Source of the DNA: Sediminibacterium sp.
GTDB taxonomy: Bacteria; Bacteroidota; Bacteroidia; Chitinophagales; Chitinophagaceae
Direction: 5' to 3'
Assembly: GCA_028687975.1 (NCBI GenBank)
Contig: JAQTZD010000007.1
Coordinates: 1 to 63,608 of the forward strand
Length of the DNA: 63,608 nt
In this document: in pieces, positions 52,017 to 59,929 of the stretch
Position numbering within the stretch: the stretch's first letter is position 1
How the letters are laid out: each line of letters begins with the position of its first letter
Translations under genes and position numbers: made by a program
Notes under the pieces: model-generated
What the model was told of the DNA's origin: nothing
What the model saw: only the letters and a program-made list of their open reading frames with translations
Databases searched by the model: none

Positions 52017-53669
52017 TGGTTTTGCTTCGGGTTTTTCTTTTACAACAGGATGCCCTACAAATCCACCGATCCTGAACTTTTTCTGTTTTTCATCCCATTC
52101 CCCATCCAGAGGAGTACCATCCTTGGTTTTAATCAGAATGGCGCCATCCTTTGCACGCTCTCCATACGACTGCGTGGCCATTTTGCCTTTTAATACATTC
52201 ACCGAATTTATTTTTTCAGGAAGGATATTTAACTCCTCGAGCGATTTATCCTGAACAACGCCATCCAGCACCACCAGTATTTTTTCTTTAAGATTTGCTG
52301 CAGTCTGTTCATTCTGAATCTTCACTTTTAGTTCTCCGGAACCTGCATTTTTAGTGGTAATCATGATCACTCCATTTTCTGCAACCTCGTCTTTAAACAG
52401 TGCATTGGCTGATCCGCCCTTCATTACATTGATGGTAGCGATATCATTGGGTGAAATGGCCGACAGTTCAGCTTCGGTGATCTTTTCACCATTCAGGATA
52501 ATCACCGGCTTCTTTCCTTCCGGAAAAGTGCTCAGCAGATTGCTGCCCTGCTTTTGTTCCTGCAACTGCAACCGATTGCCGTCGATCACCACAGTAGCTA
52601 TTTTGCCATTCGGCTGAATCAGCTTCACCGGTTTCCCTTTGGGGAGGCGGTAAACAGAATCGGGATTGAGGATAACAGTGTCTTTAACCGGTACAGCTTT
52701 GGACCTTGCGGGTTTCAATTCTGCCGGTACTTCATAGTATACCTTCTCCAATATAGATGATACAGAAATAGGAGAAGCCGTATTGATTTCTTTATTCCGG
52801 AAAGAGAAGAACACCACCACGGTTCCCAGCAAGGGCAATACCACCAGGCGACGCAGGTAACTGAAGGAAGGATGATGCTGATTGGAAATCATCTGAAGTC
52901 TTCTTTTGATGGGTGAAAAGAAAAAAGGATTGGTCAGCAGCTCATGTTGTTGTGGATAACTGGCAGTCAGCAACATCTGTGCAAGAGATGCAGCATCTCC
53001 TTCTGCCACCGCCTTGTGATCTGCGATGAACTCATGAATCATTTCCATTTCTTTTTTCATCAACCAAAAGAATGGGTTGAACCATCCGGCAATCAGTACT
53101 AATTGCATCAGTATTTTATCGATGCTGTGCTTCTGCTGAACATGCGTAAGTTCATGCTGCATCATTTGTTTGCCGGCTTCACTTTTGAGGTCGATGGATT
53201 CATGCCAGAAGATATACCGGAAGAAAGAAAAAGGAGCTCCGGCGGCTCTTGTAAAGATCAGGTACACTTCTCCCACCGTTTTGCAGGAATGGGATTTCAG
53301 CAACAAGTAAATACGGAATACTGCCCGGAACAAACCGGCTAGCAGTACCAGCGCTCCGAGCACATAAACCGCCATAAATGCGATTTGCCAGGTAGGGTTA
53401 GCCGTACCGCTTTGCAGACCGGATTCTATTTCGGTGTTATTCTGAGCTATCAAAGAAAAGAATCGAACCAGTTGCTGGTCTGCCTGAACTACCGGCTCAC
53501 TCCACTGAATCTTGATCAACGGAACCAACCACGACAGCAGCGCAATGGCCAGCAAATAAAAGCGGTTGTACTGGTGAAAGCGTTTGTTGCGCAATACCAG
53601 CCAGTAATAGCCCATCATGATACCGCTGCACAACACCACCTGTAAAAAATAATAGACTGTGGTAAGCAT
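51993..53669 (-). CDS. BlaR1-like M56 metallopeptidase with two C-terminal TonB-plug-like modules
   Basis: 558 residues. Four membrane spans lie at about 3-22, 36-53, 97-118 and 265-285. The cytoplasmic zinc protease motif HELTH (172-176) is in MMQHELTHVQQK. After the last span come two copies of a plug-like unit: VIILNGEKITEAELSAIS with ATINVMKGGSANALF, then VVLDGVVQDKSLEELNILP with SVNVLKGKMATQSYG. The unit resembles the plug of SusC receptors and not a beta-lactam sensor. It is 4 bases after the BlaI-type gene, its likely cleavage target. Confidence 0.88.
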   Translation of the reverse strand: MLTTVYYFLQVVLCSGIMMGYYWLVLRNKRFHQYNRFYLLAIALLSWLVPLIKIQWSEPVVQADQQLVRFFSLIAQNNTEIESGLQSGTANPTWQIAFMAVYVLGALVLLAGLFRAVFRIYLLLKSHSCKTVGEVYLIFTRAAGAPFSFFRYIFWHESIDLKSEAGKQMMQHELTHVQQKHSIDKILMQLVLIAGWFNPFFWLMKKEMEMIHEFIADHKAVAEGDAASLAQMLLTASYPQQHELLTNPFFFSPIKRRLQMISNQHHPSFSYLRRLVVLPLLGTVVVFFSFRNKEINTASPISVSSILEKVYYEVPAELKPARSKAVPVKDTVILNPDSVYRLPKGKPVKLIQPNGKIATVVIDGNRLQLQEQKQGSNLLSTFPEGKKPVIILNGEKITEAELSAISPNDIATINVMKGGSANALFKDEVAENGVIMITTKNAGSGELKVKIQNEQTAANLKEKILVVLDGVVQDKSLEELNILPEKINSVNVLKGKMATQSYGERAKDGAILIKTKDGTPLDGEWDEKQKKFRIGGFVGHPVVKEKPEAKPSKKPLKQ

Positions 53670-53673
53670 ATAT

Positions 53674-54036
53674 TTATTTTTTAGCTTTTTTGATTTCCTG
53701 TAACAGCATTTCCAGTTCCTTCACACTGATGTCTTTTTGTTTTACCATGAACGAAACCGCATCTGCAAAAGACCCTTCAAAATACCCATCCACCAGGTTG
53801 CGGATGGAATTGGAAGAATATTTATCCTTGGAAACAAGTGGATGATACTGGTGTACCCTGCCAATCTGTTTTACGCCTACAAATCCTTTGTCTACCAATA
53901 TTTTCACAATAGTGGCAATGGTATTGTTGTGGGGTCTTGGTTCGGGCTGGGCTTCAATAATATCTTTGAGGAAAGCGTGTTCCAGGTTCCAGATACTTTG
54001 CATGATCTGCTCTTCTGCCTTGGTCAACTGTTTCAT
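53674..54036 (-). CDS. BlaI/MecI/CopY-family transcriptional repressor
   Basis: 120 residues, the usual size. A winged helix (about 1-75, LTKAEEQIMQSIWNLE, NTIATIVKILVDKGFV) is followed by a dimerisation domain. BlaI proteins bind inverted repeats and are released when the partner M56 peptidase cuts them. It is first in an operon with the M56 gene. Two matching dyads lie 45-78 bases upstream of its ATG. Confidence 0.93.
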   Translation of the reverse strand: MKQLTKAEEQIMQSIWNLEHAFLKDIIEAQPEPRPHNNTIATIVKILVDKGFVGVKQIGRVHQYHPLVSKDKYSSNSIRNLVDGYFEGSFADAVSFMVKQKDISVKELEMLLQEIKKAKK

Positions 54037-54080
54037 ATAATCGGGTTATGGGGTTTCAAGATTGATAGGATAAACCTACA

Positions 54081-54114
54081 ACTAATAATTTAGTTATGAA
54101 ACTATTTTTTTAGT
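54081..54114. promoter_or_regulatory. paired ACTA-N6-TAGT dyads, candidate BlaI operators
   Basis: ACTAATAATTTAGT (54081-54094) and ACTATTTTTTTAGT (54101-54114) are 14-base dyads with ACTA and TAGT arms, and their starts are 20 bases apart, about two DNA turns. They lie between the BlaI-type gene (minus) and lpxB (plus), so one or both promoters could be controlled. Two same-face dyads are the typical arrangement for BlaI-type repressors. Confidence 0.55.
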
Positions 54115-54190
54115 TTTTTGTTTTTTTTAAGAAATCTGCCCCGGGGGCTGGTTCCTCGCAATCTCCCGAACATTCGTAATTTGCAGGTAT

Positions 54191-55342
54191 ATGAAGTATT
54201 ACATCATTGCAGGAGAAGCCAGCGGAGACCTTCACGGAAGCAATCTGATTAAACAGTTGCAACAAAAGGATGGTGTGGCCAATATCCGTTGCTGGGGAGG
54301 CGATCTGATGCAACAGGCTGGTGGTGAAATGGTAAAACATTACCGGAATCTGGCATTTATGGGATTTGCGGAAGTGGTCAAAAACCTGCCGACCATCCTG
54401 GGAAACCTGAAATGGTGTAAGCAGGACATCCTTCAGTTCCGACCCGATACCCTGATCCTCATCGACTATCCTGGCTTTAACCTTCGGATTGCCGAATGGG
54501 CCAAACAGCAGGGTCTTATCGTGATCTATTATATTTCTCCGCAGGTATGGGCCTGGAAAGCCAACCGGGTAAAAAAAATGAAGACCTGCATCGACCTCAT
54601 GCTTTGTATTTTGCCTTTTGAGAAAGACTATTATAAAAATACCTGGAACTGGGAAGTAGATTATGTAGGACATCCCCTGATTGAAGTGATCAATCGCTTC
54701 AGCCAACAACCTCAGGAGCCACTGCGCGATTCTTCGGACAATACAGATCTGAGCAACACCAACATTATTGCCCTCTTGCCGGGAAGCCGCAAGCAGGAGA
54801 TTGCCAAGAAACTGCCCATCATGTTAACCGTGGCCGACCGTTTCCCGGATTATCGCTTTGTAGTAGCCAAAGCCCCCGGGCAGGAAGATGCATTTTATGC
54901 GCCGTTCCTGGAAGGCCACCCGAATGTATTTGTTGTAAAAAACAGCACGTATGCATTGCTGCTGAAAGCAAAAGCTGCATTGGTTACCAGTGGCACGGCC
55001 ACTTTGGAAACGGCTTTGTTTGGCGTGCCGGAAGTAGTGTGTTACAAGGGAAGCGCCATCAGTTACCAGATAGCCAAAAGGCTGATTAAAATCAAATACA
55101 TTTCGCTGGTGAACCTGATCATGGACAAACTGGTGGTAAAGGAACTGATTCAGGAAGAACTGAATACCCAAAACCTGGTGGCTTCCTTGAACGAACTGCT
55201 GTTCGATGAAAAAGTCAAAGCCACACTGCAAAAGGATTACCGGGAATTGAAAGAAGTGCTGACTGCGGGTGGAAATGCGTCTGAGCAGGCTGCAGAAAAA
55301 ATCCTGGCCTATCTCAGGCGTTCATTCATTGCCAAAAATTAA
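54191..55342 (+). CDS. lpxB: lipid-A-disaccharide synthase
   Basis: 383 residues. The family start is MKYYIIAGEASGDLHGSNL, with RCWGGDLMQQAGGE, MGFAEV, the IDYPGFNLRIA and YYISPQVWAW segments, and LPGSRKQEI. It joins two acyl-glucosamine units into the lipid A disaccharide. With waaA in this window it belongs to lipopolysaccharide core synthesis. A TAATTTGC box ends 7 bases before the ATG. Confidence 0.95.
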   Translation: MKYYIIAGEASGDLHGSNLIKQLQQKDGVANIRCWGGDLMQQAGGEMVKHYRNLAFMGFAEVVKNLPTILGNLKWCKQDILQFRPDTLILIDYPGFNLRIAEWAKQQGLIVIYYISPQVWAWKANRVKKMKTCIDLMLCILPFEKDYYKNTWNWEVDYVGHPLIEVINRFSQQPQEPLRDSSDNTDLSNTNIIALLPGSRKQEIAKKLPIMLTVADRFPDYRFVVAKAPGQEDAFYAPFLEGHPNVFVVKNSTYALLLKAKAALVTSGTATLETALFGVPEVVCYKGSAISYQIAKRLIKIKYISLVNLIMDKLVVKELIQEELNTQNLVASLNELLFDEKVKATLQKDYRELKEVLTAGGNASEQAAEKILAYLRRSFIAKN

Positions 55343-55351
55343 ACGGCTGTG

Positions 55352-55528
55352 TTACTTAAACAGCGGAAGAATCAACTGCTTGAAGATGATGTACAGTAGG
55401 GCTGCCAGGAACATAAACAGGGATAAGCGGTTCATGCGATGCATGTACCTCATCCATTGGGTGGGCTTTTCGTTCGGATCCTTTTTTTTGATGTAAAGGT
55501 ACTCTCCTATTTGTTTCCAGATACCCAT
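55352..55528 (-). CDS. 58-residue membrane protein (DUF6728-like)
   Basis: A short frame from ATG 55526-55528 encodes 58 residues: MGIWKQIGEYLYIKKKDPNE in front, then a Lys-, Trp- and Arg-rich stretch (KPTQWMRYMHRMNRLS), then one hydrophobic span (LFMFLAALLYIIFKQLILPLF). The pattern of a conserved soluble head and one C-terminal span is that of small Chitinophagia proteins of the DUF6728 type; I assign that family from memory and with caution. It fills the space between lpxB and metX exactly and does not overlap either. Function unknown. Confidence 0.75.
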   Translation of the reverse strand: MGIWKQIGEYLYIKKKDPNEKPTQWMRYMHRMNRLSLFMFLAALLYIIFKQLILPLFK

Positions 55529-55579
55529 AGCGGTTTTATTTTCATTAAAGGTAATAAGTGTACTTCAATTGAATCCTTA

Positions 55580-56587
55580 TCAGATCCAGTCTTTCAGCAA
55601 ATCCGTGATCTGCTGTGTTTCTATAATAAATCCATCGTGTCCGTACGTGGAGTCGATGGCATAGAGCTCTGCATGGGGCATATAATCGGCCATAAACTGC
55701 TGCTCATCGAGCGGGCAAAGAATATCGCTGTTGATGCCAATGATGAAGGTAGGCTGTTGTATGGTCTTCAATACTTCCATCAGGTTGCCTCCCCTGCCGC
55801 GGCCCAGGTGATGGCTGTCCATGGCCTTGGTCAGCAGCCAGTAACTGTAGGCGTTGAAACGATTCACCAATTTATCCCCCTGGTAGTTCAGGTAAGACGA
55901 TGCTTTGAAGTTGTCGATCTTTTCCGGATCGGGATCGGTTTGTTTTTCCTGGAACGTAGTATAGTTGCGGTAGGTGAGCATACCGATGGCCCTTGCCGCT
56001 TTCAATCCCCTGGCACCCGCTGTTGGGCTATGGTCTTTCCAGCTCTGGTCGGCTTCGATGGCCAGGCGTTGAGCAGTATGCACTGCTACGCCCCAGGCGC
56101 TTTCCGAAGGAGAAGTGGCAATCAGGAATATTTTCTGCATCACAGCAGGTTCCATCACGGCCCATTCCAATACCTGGTAACCGCCCATGCTTCCACCCAT
56201 GAGTAAATAAATGGAATCAATGCCCAGGTGTTTTCTCAACAGAATATGCGCTGCCACCATATCGCGGATGGTTACCTGCGGAAAATCGGAATAATAAACC
56301 TTACCGGTTGCAGGGTTCACATTGGTCGGGCCCGTTGAACCGTAACAGGAACCGATGATATTGGCACAAACAATAAAGTATTTCCCGGGATCAATTAAAC
56401 AATGCTCCCCCACCAGGCCCTTCCACCAGTCGGTCACGTCGGCATTGGCCGTTAAGGCATGACAGATCCAGATCACATTGTTCCGCGACTCGTTCAGGGT
56501 ACCATAGGTTTGGTAAGCAATTTCCAGACCGGGTAGTTCCTTTCCGTTCTCCAGCACAAGGGGTCGATTGTAGCAAAATGTAGCCAT
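55580..56587 (-). CDS. metX: homoserine O-acetyltransferase
   Basis: 335 residues from ATG 56585-56587. The frame is open upstream, but that part covers the divergent OsmC gene and is not protein. It is an alpha/beta-hydrolase with the ICHALTANADV segment, the nucleophile elbow GGSMGGYQVLEWA (serine), and the catalytic histidine in DSTYGHDGFI; an aspartate near DILCPLDE completes the triad. It acylates homoserine, the committed step to methionine. The divergent metZ gene lies 500 bases to the right with an OsmC gene between. No SAM riboswitch is visible in the 69-base gap to OsmC. Confidence 0.94.
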   Translation of the reverse strand: MATFCYNRPLVLENGKELPGLEIAYQTYGTLNESRNNVIWICHALTANADVTDWWKGLVGEHCLIDPGKYFIVCANIIGSCYGSTGPTNVNPATGKVYYSDFPQVTIRDMVAAHILLRKHLGIDSIYLLMGGSMGGYQVLEWAVMEPAVMQKIFLIATSPSESAWGVAVHTAQRLAIEADQSWKDHSPTAGARGLKAARAIGMLTYRNYTTFQEKQTDPDPEKIDNFKASSYLNYQGDKLVNRFNAYSYWLLTKAMDSHHLGRGRGGNLMEVLKTIQQPTFIIGINSDILCPLDEQQFMADYMPHAELYAIDSTYGHDGFIIETQQITDLLKDWI

Positions 56588-56656
56588 GGGGTTATTTCCG
56601 TGTTTCAGCTGCAAAATAAAGGCATGTGCTGCGTACATTTGTTGAAATATTGTAAA

Positions 56657-57076
56657 ATGGACCGCATTGAGGTAAAAAGAGTGGACAATGCCTATGCCTT
56701 TGAAGGCCTGGACAGCAATGGACATACCATCCGGATGGACGCTGCGGCAGTTATTGGGGGGCACAACTCGGGGGTAAGACCCATGCAAACCCTCCTGATG
56801 GGGCTGGGAGGATGTGGAGGAGTAGACATTGTTTCTATTCTGAAAAAGCAGAAACAGGAACTCACCGGCTTCAGGATGGTGATAGAAGGAGAAAGAGAAA
56901 AAGACAAGGAACCATCGTTGTGGAAAGAAGTCCATATTCATTTTTATTTGTCCGGGCAGGTAAACCCGGACAAAGCAGAGAAAGCCGTAGCGCTGTCTTT
57001 GAATAAATACTGTTCGGTAGCTGCAACCCTGAGGGCTGGCGGTTGTACCATCAGCTGGACCATCACGATCGCATAA
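56657..57076 (+). CDS. OsmC-family protein
   Basis: 139 residues from ATG 56657. The family pattern is AAAVIGGHNSGVRPMQTLLMGLGGCGGVDIVSILKK with the reactive-site cysteine, and the C-terminal SLNKYCSVAATLRAGG with the second cysteine. Both cysteines of the thiol peroxidase site are present (GGCGG and YCSVA). OsmC enzymes reduce organic peroxides. It lies between metX and metZ, 18 bases before metZ, which links it to sulfur metabolism by position only. Confidence 0.9.
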   Translation: MDRIEVKRVDNAYAFEGLDSNGHTIRMDAAAVIGGHNSGVRPMQTLLMGLGGCGGVDIVSILKKQKQELTGFRMVIEGEREKDKEPSLWKEVHIHFYLSGQVNPDKAEKAVALSLNKYCSVAATLRAGGCTISWTITIA

Positions 57077-57093
57077 TATTTCAAAATAAAACC

Positions 57094-58254
57094 ATGAAGA
57101 AAGAAACAAAGGCTATCCGCATTCAGACCCCAAGAACCAATGAGATGGAGCATTCCACTCCAATGTTTTTAACCAGCAGTTTTTGTTTCGACAATGCGGA
57201 AGACATGCGGGCTGCATTTGCAGATGAAACCGACGACAATATCTACAGCAGGTTCAGCAATCCGGGTGTGCAGGAATTCACCGATAAAATGGTGGCGCTG
57301 GAAGGTGCAGAATCGGGTTATGCTACTGCATCGGGCATGAGTGCTGTGTTTGGTTCATTCATGGCATTGCTGAAACAGGGCGATCGCCTGCTGTCCTGCA
57401 ACTCCATTTTCGGCAGCACGCATACCATCATTTCCAAATACCTTCCCAAATACGGTATTGAATTCGGATATGTTGGCGCCAGTGCAACAGAAGCAGAATG
57501 GGAAGCAGCCATCACACCGAATACCAAAATGATTTACCTGGAAACCCCTACCAATCCAGGTCTGGAGGTACTCGACCTGGAAATGATTGGCAGGCTGGCT
57601 AATAAACACAAGATTATTTTGAACGTAGACAACTGCTTTGCCACACCGATGAACCAACGCCCGATCGAATACGGCGCCGACCTGGTGGTACATTCTGCTA
57701 CCAAATGGATCGACGGCCAGGGACGTGTACTTGGAGGAGTAGTGGTAGGACGCAAAGACCTGGTGAAAGAAATCTATGGATTCTGCAGAAGCACAGGGCC
57801 TGCGCTGTCTCCGTTCAATGCATGGGTATTGAGCAAGAGCCTGGAAACCCTCGACGTAAGAATGGAACGGCATGCAGCCAATGCATTGTTTCTGGCGCAG
57901 CAACTGGAAAACCATCCTGCAATATCCAACCTGCGCTATCCTTTCCTGCCTTCTCATCCGCACCATTCCATTGCCATCCGGCAGATGCAGAATGGAGGCG
58001 GTATTGTATGTTTTGAACTGAAGGGCGGACTGGAAGCAGGAAGAAATTTCTTAAACAAGCTGAAAATGCTTTCGCTCACAGCCAATCTGGGCGACACCAG
58101 GAGCATTGCTTCGCATCCGGCCAGCACCACACATGCCAAACTCAGTGAAGCGGAAAGACAGGCAGTAAATATTACCCCCGGCCTGATCCGCATCAGTGCA
58201 GGACTGGAACACAGAGACGATATTCTGGCGGATATATTACAGGCATTGGGTTAG
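57094..58254 (+). CDS. metZ: O-succinyl/O-acetylhomoserine sulfhydrylase-type PLP enzyme
   Basis: 386 residues from ATG 57094. Cys/Met-metabolism PLP family: SRFSNPGVQEF, ATASGMSAVFG, ETPTNPGLEVLD, the VDNCFATP aspartate region and the Schiff-base lysine K204 in VVHSATKWIDGQG. The enzyme forms homocysteine from acylated homoserine and sulfide. A cystathionine gamma-synthase is an alternative, but the sequence fits the sulfhydrylase group better and metX is next door. Confidence 0.9.
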   Translation: MKKETKAIRIQTPRTNEMEHSTPMFLTSSFCFDNAEDMRAAFADETDDNIYSRFSNPGVQEFTDKMVALEGAESGYATASGMSAVFGSFMALLKQGDRLLSCNSIFGSTHTIISKYLPKYGIEFGYVGASATEAEWEAAITPNTKMIYLETPTNPGLEVLDLEMIGRLANKHKIILNVDNCFATPMNQRPIEYGADLVVHSATKWIDGQGRVLGGVVVGRKDLVKEIYGFCRSTGPALSPFNAWVLSKSLETLDVRMERHAANALFLAQQLENHPAISNLRYPFLPSHPHHSIAIRQMQNGGGIVCFELKGGLEAGRNFLNKLKMLSLTANLGDTRSIASHPASTTHAKLSEAERQAVNITPGLIRISAGLEHRDDILADILQALG

Positions 58255-58284
58255 GTGAATATGGTTCCGAAATAGAACAGCAGG

Positions 58285-59052
58285 TTAGTTGGCCCAAATC
58301 CCATTCATCTCCGTTAACACCATCGGACTCGATTCCGTAACCACAATGGTGTGTTCGTGCTGGGCCATAAAGCCACCCTTATTCCCCACCATAGTCCAGC
58401 CATCCTTCAGGGTAACTGCTAGGCTGGAATCAGTTGAAATAAAGGTTTCGATGGCAACCACTGAATTCTTTTTGAAACGTTCTTTATTAAAACGGTCCTT
58501 GTAATTGGCAATCTCACCCGGTGCTTCATGAAGGCTTCTTCCAATACCATGTCCGGTTAGATTTTTGATCACTTTATAACCGTGCTTCCTGGCTTCAGTT
58601 TCCATCAGGTGACCAATGTCGGAAATACGAACTCCGTCCTGAATATTGCTGATTGCCTTATGTAACACCTGCTTAGACGCGTTGATTAGTTTTTGATGAC
58701 CATACACATCATTGCCCAGGACAAACGAGCAACCATTGTCGGACCAAAAACCATTCAATTCGGCCGAAACATCAATATTGATCAGGTCGCCTTCTTTCAC
58801 TATTGTATTATTGGAAGGAATTCCATGGCAAAACTCTTTGTTCACACTGATGCAGGTCCAGCCTGGAAAACGATAGGTTAAAAAAGGTGCAGACCTTGCA
58901 CCAAATCCCGAGAGCAATGTTGCTCCGTAGTTATCCAGTTCTTTAGTACTCATACCAGGGCGGGCATATTGCTGCATAGCCTTTACTGTACAGGCAACTG
59001 CCTCACTGGCTTTTTGCATTCCGATCAGTTCTGATTCTTTCTTGATAGACAT
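58285..59052 (-). CDS. map: methionine aminopeptidase, type I
   Basis: 255 residues. Metal ligands are in INIDVSAELNGFWSDNGCSF (two aspartates), GHGIG (histidine), a glutamate in VVAIETF and a final glutamate in QHEHTIVV. It removes the initiator methionine. The cysteine in NGCSF is typical of this group. The 109 bases to the right-hand gene include an AATATTCAA/TTGAATATT hairpin at 59114-59137. Right of it the base composition changes. Confidence 0.93.
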   Translation of the reverse strand: MSIKKESELIGMQKASEAVACTVKAMQQYARPGMSTKELDNYGATLLSGFGARSAPFLTYRFPGWTCISVNKEFCHGIPSNNTIVKEGDLINIDVSAELNGFWSDNGCSFVLGNDVYGHQKLINASKQVLHKAISNIQDGVRISDIGHLMETEARKHGYKVIKNLTGHGIGRSLHEAPGEIANYKDRFNKERFKKNSVVAIETFISTDSSLAVTLKDGWTMVGNKGGFMAQHEHTIVVTESSPMVLTEMNGIWAN

Positions 59053-59161
59053 TTACTCGATTATAGATTCTTAAAGCACAAAGTTTCGAATTGCAAAAAT
59101 ATCTGACCCAGGCAATATTCAAAAAATATTGAATATTTTTTTCCGGTTGTACACCCGCTCT

Positions 59162-59929
59162 TTACTGTTCTATCCAACTTCGAAACTGCGCCGTGTTATT
59201 TTGGCTCGTTAAAAGGTGTTGTTGCCATCCTCTTAGTTTTACAGCCATAGAGTTTTTGGTAAAATATTGTATACTTTCTATGTGCTGTTTATTTACAATT
59301 TCACTGCGGTTAAGTCTGAAAAAATCCAAAGGATTAAGCTGTTCTTCAATTTCTTTTAGCGTAGCTTCTGATAGCAAATGCTTTTTCGCTTCCGTATCGT
59401 AAGCAAAAACAACACCATAGCTTGCTCCGAAATAACAAATTTTATCAATATCCAAAAAATATATACCCTGCTTAGAACGGACAGAAAATCGTTTTTTACG
59501 TGTATTAGTTGCAAAGTTTTGTTCAATGATTTTTGAGAGATTAACCAGATCAGTATGCTTATCATTGGATAAATTTCGCATGTTTAAATATTTATCAAAT
59601 GATTTCCGAAGACGTTCCTGAGAAAAAGGTTTTAGCAAGTAATCTATACCGTTGATTTCAAAGGCATCCATCCAATACTGATCATAAGCAGTTGTGAAAA
59701 TAATCGGGCAGGAGATGGGAACCTGATTAAAAATCTCAAAGGAATTGCCATCCAGAAGCTCAATATCAGAAAATATTAAATCGACTGAATTTCTCTTCAG
59801 AAAGGAAACGCCCTTTATCACAGTATCAATTTCTGCAACAATTTCTATTGGATTTCCCAAAGTTTCTAGAAGTCTTTTTAGTTTCTTTTTTGCAGGAATC
59901 TCGTCTTCCAGGATGAGTATTTTTATCAT
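59162..59929 (-). CDS. LytTR-family response regulator
   Basis: 255 residues. The receiver domain has EDE at 8-10, the phosphorylated D55 in LIFSDIELLDGNSF and LLKPFSQERLRK near 104-113. A C-terminal LytTR DNA-binding domain (about 150-255, with FLDIDKICYFGASYGVVFAY and FRLNRSEIVNKQHIESI) follows. It overlaps the partner kinase gene by four bases (ATGA). The gene is AT-rich. The promoters it controls are not evident from the window. Confidence 0.92.
   Translation of the reverse strand: MIKILILEDEIPAKKKLKRLLETLGNPIEIVAEIDTVIKGVSFLKRNSVDLIFSDIELLDGNSFEIFNQVPISCPIIFTTAYDQYWMDAFEINGIDYLLKPFSQERLRKSFDKYLNMRNLSNDKHTDLVNLSKIIEQNFATNTRKKRFSVRSKQGIYFLDIDKICYFGASYGVVFAYDTEAKKHLLSEATLKEIEEQLNPLDFFRLNRSEIVNKQHIESIQYFTKNSMAVKLRGWQQHLLTSQNNTAQFRSWIEQ

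Noticed and set aside
56588..56656. Possible SAM riboswitch between metX and OsmC
   Set aside because: 69 bases is too short, and no SAM-I or SAM-II core is present.
55580..57109. A 509-codon open frame covering metX plus more than 500 extra bases
   Set aside because: The first 174 codons run antisense through the OsmC gene, lack family similarity and precede the obvious MetX start at 56587.
59114..59137. AATATTCAA/TTGAATATT hairpin after the LytTR gene
   Set aside because: The following T run is on the plus strand, and the gene is on the minus strand; AT-rich background makes it weak, so it is mentioned under map only.
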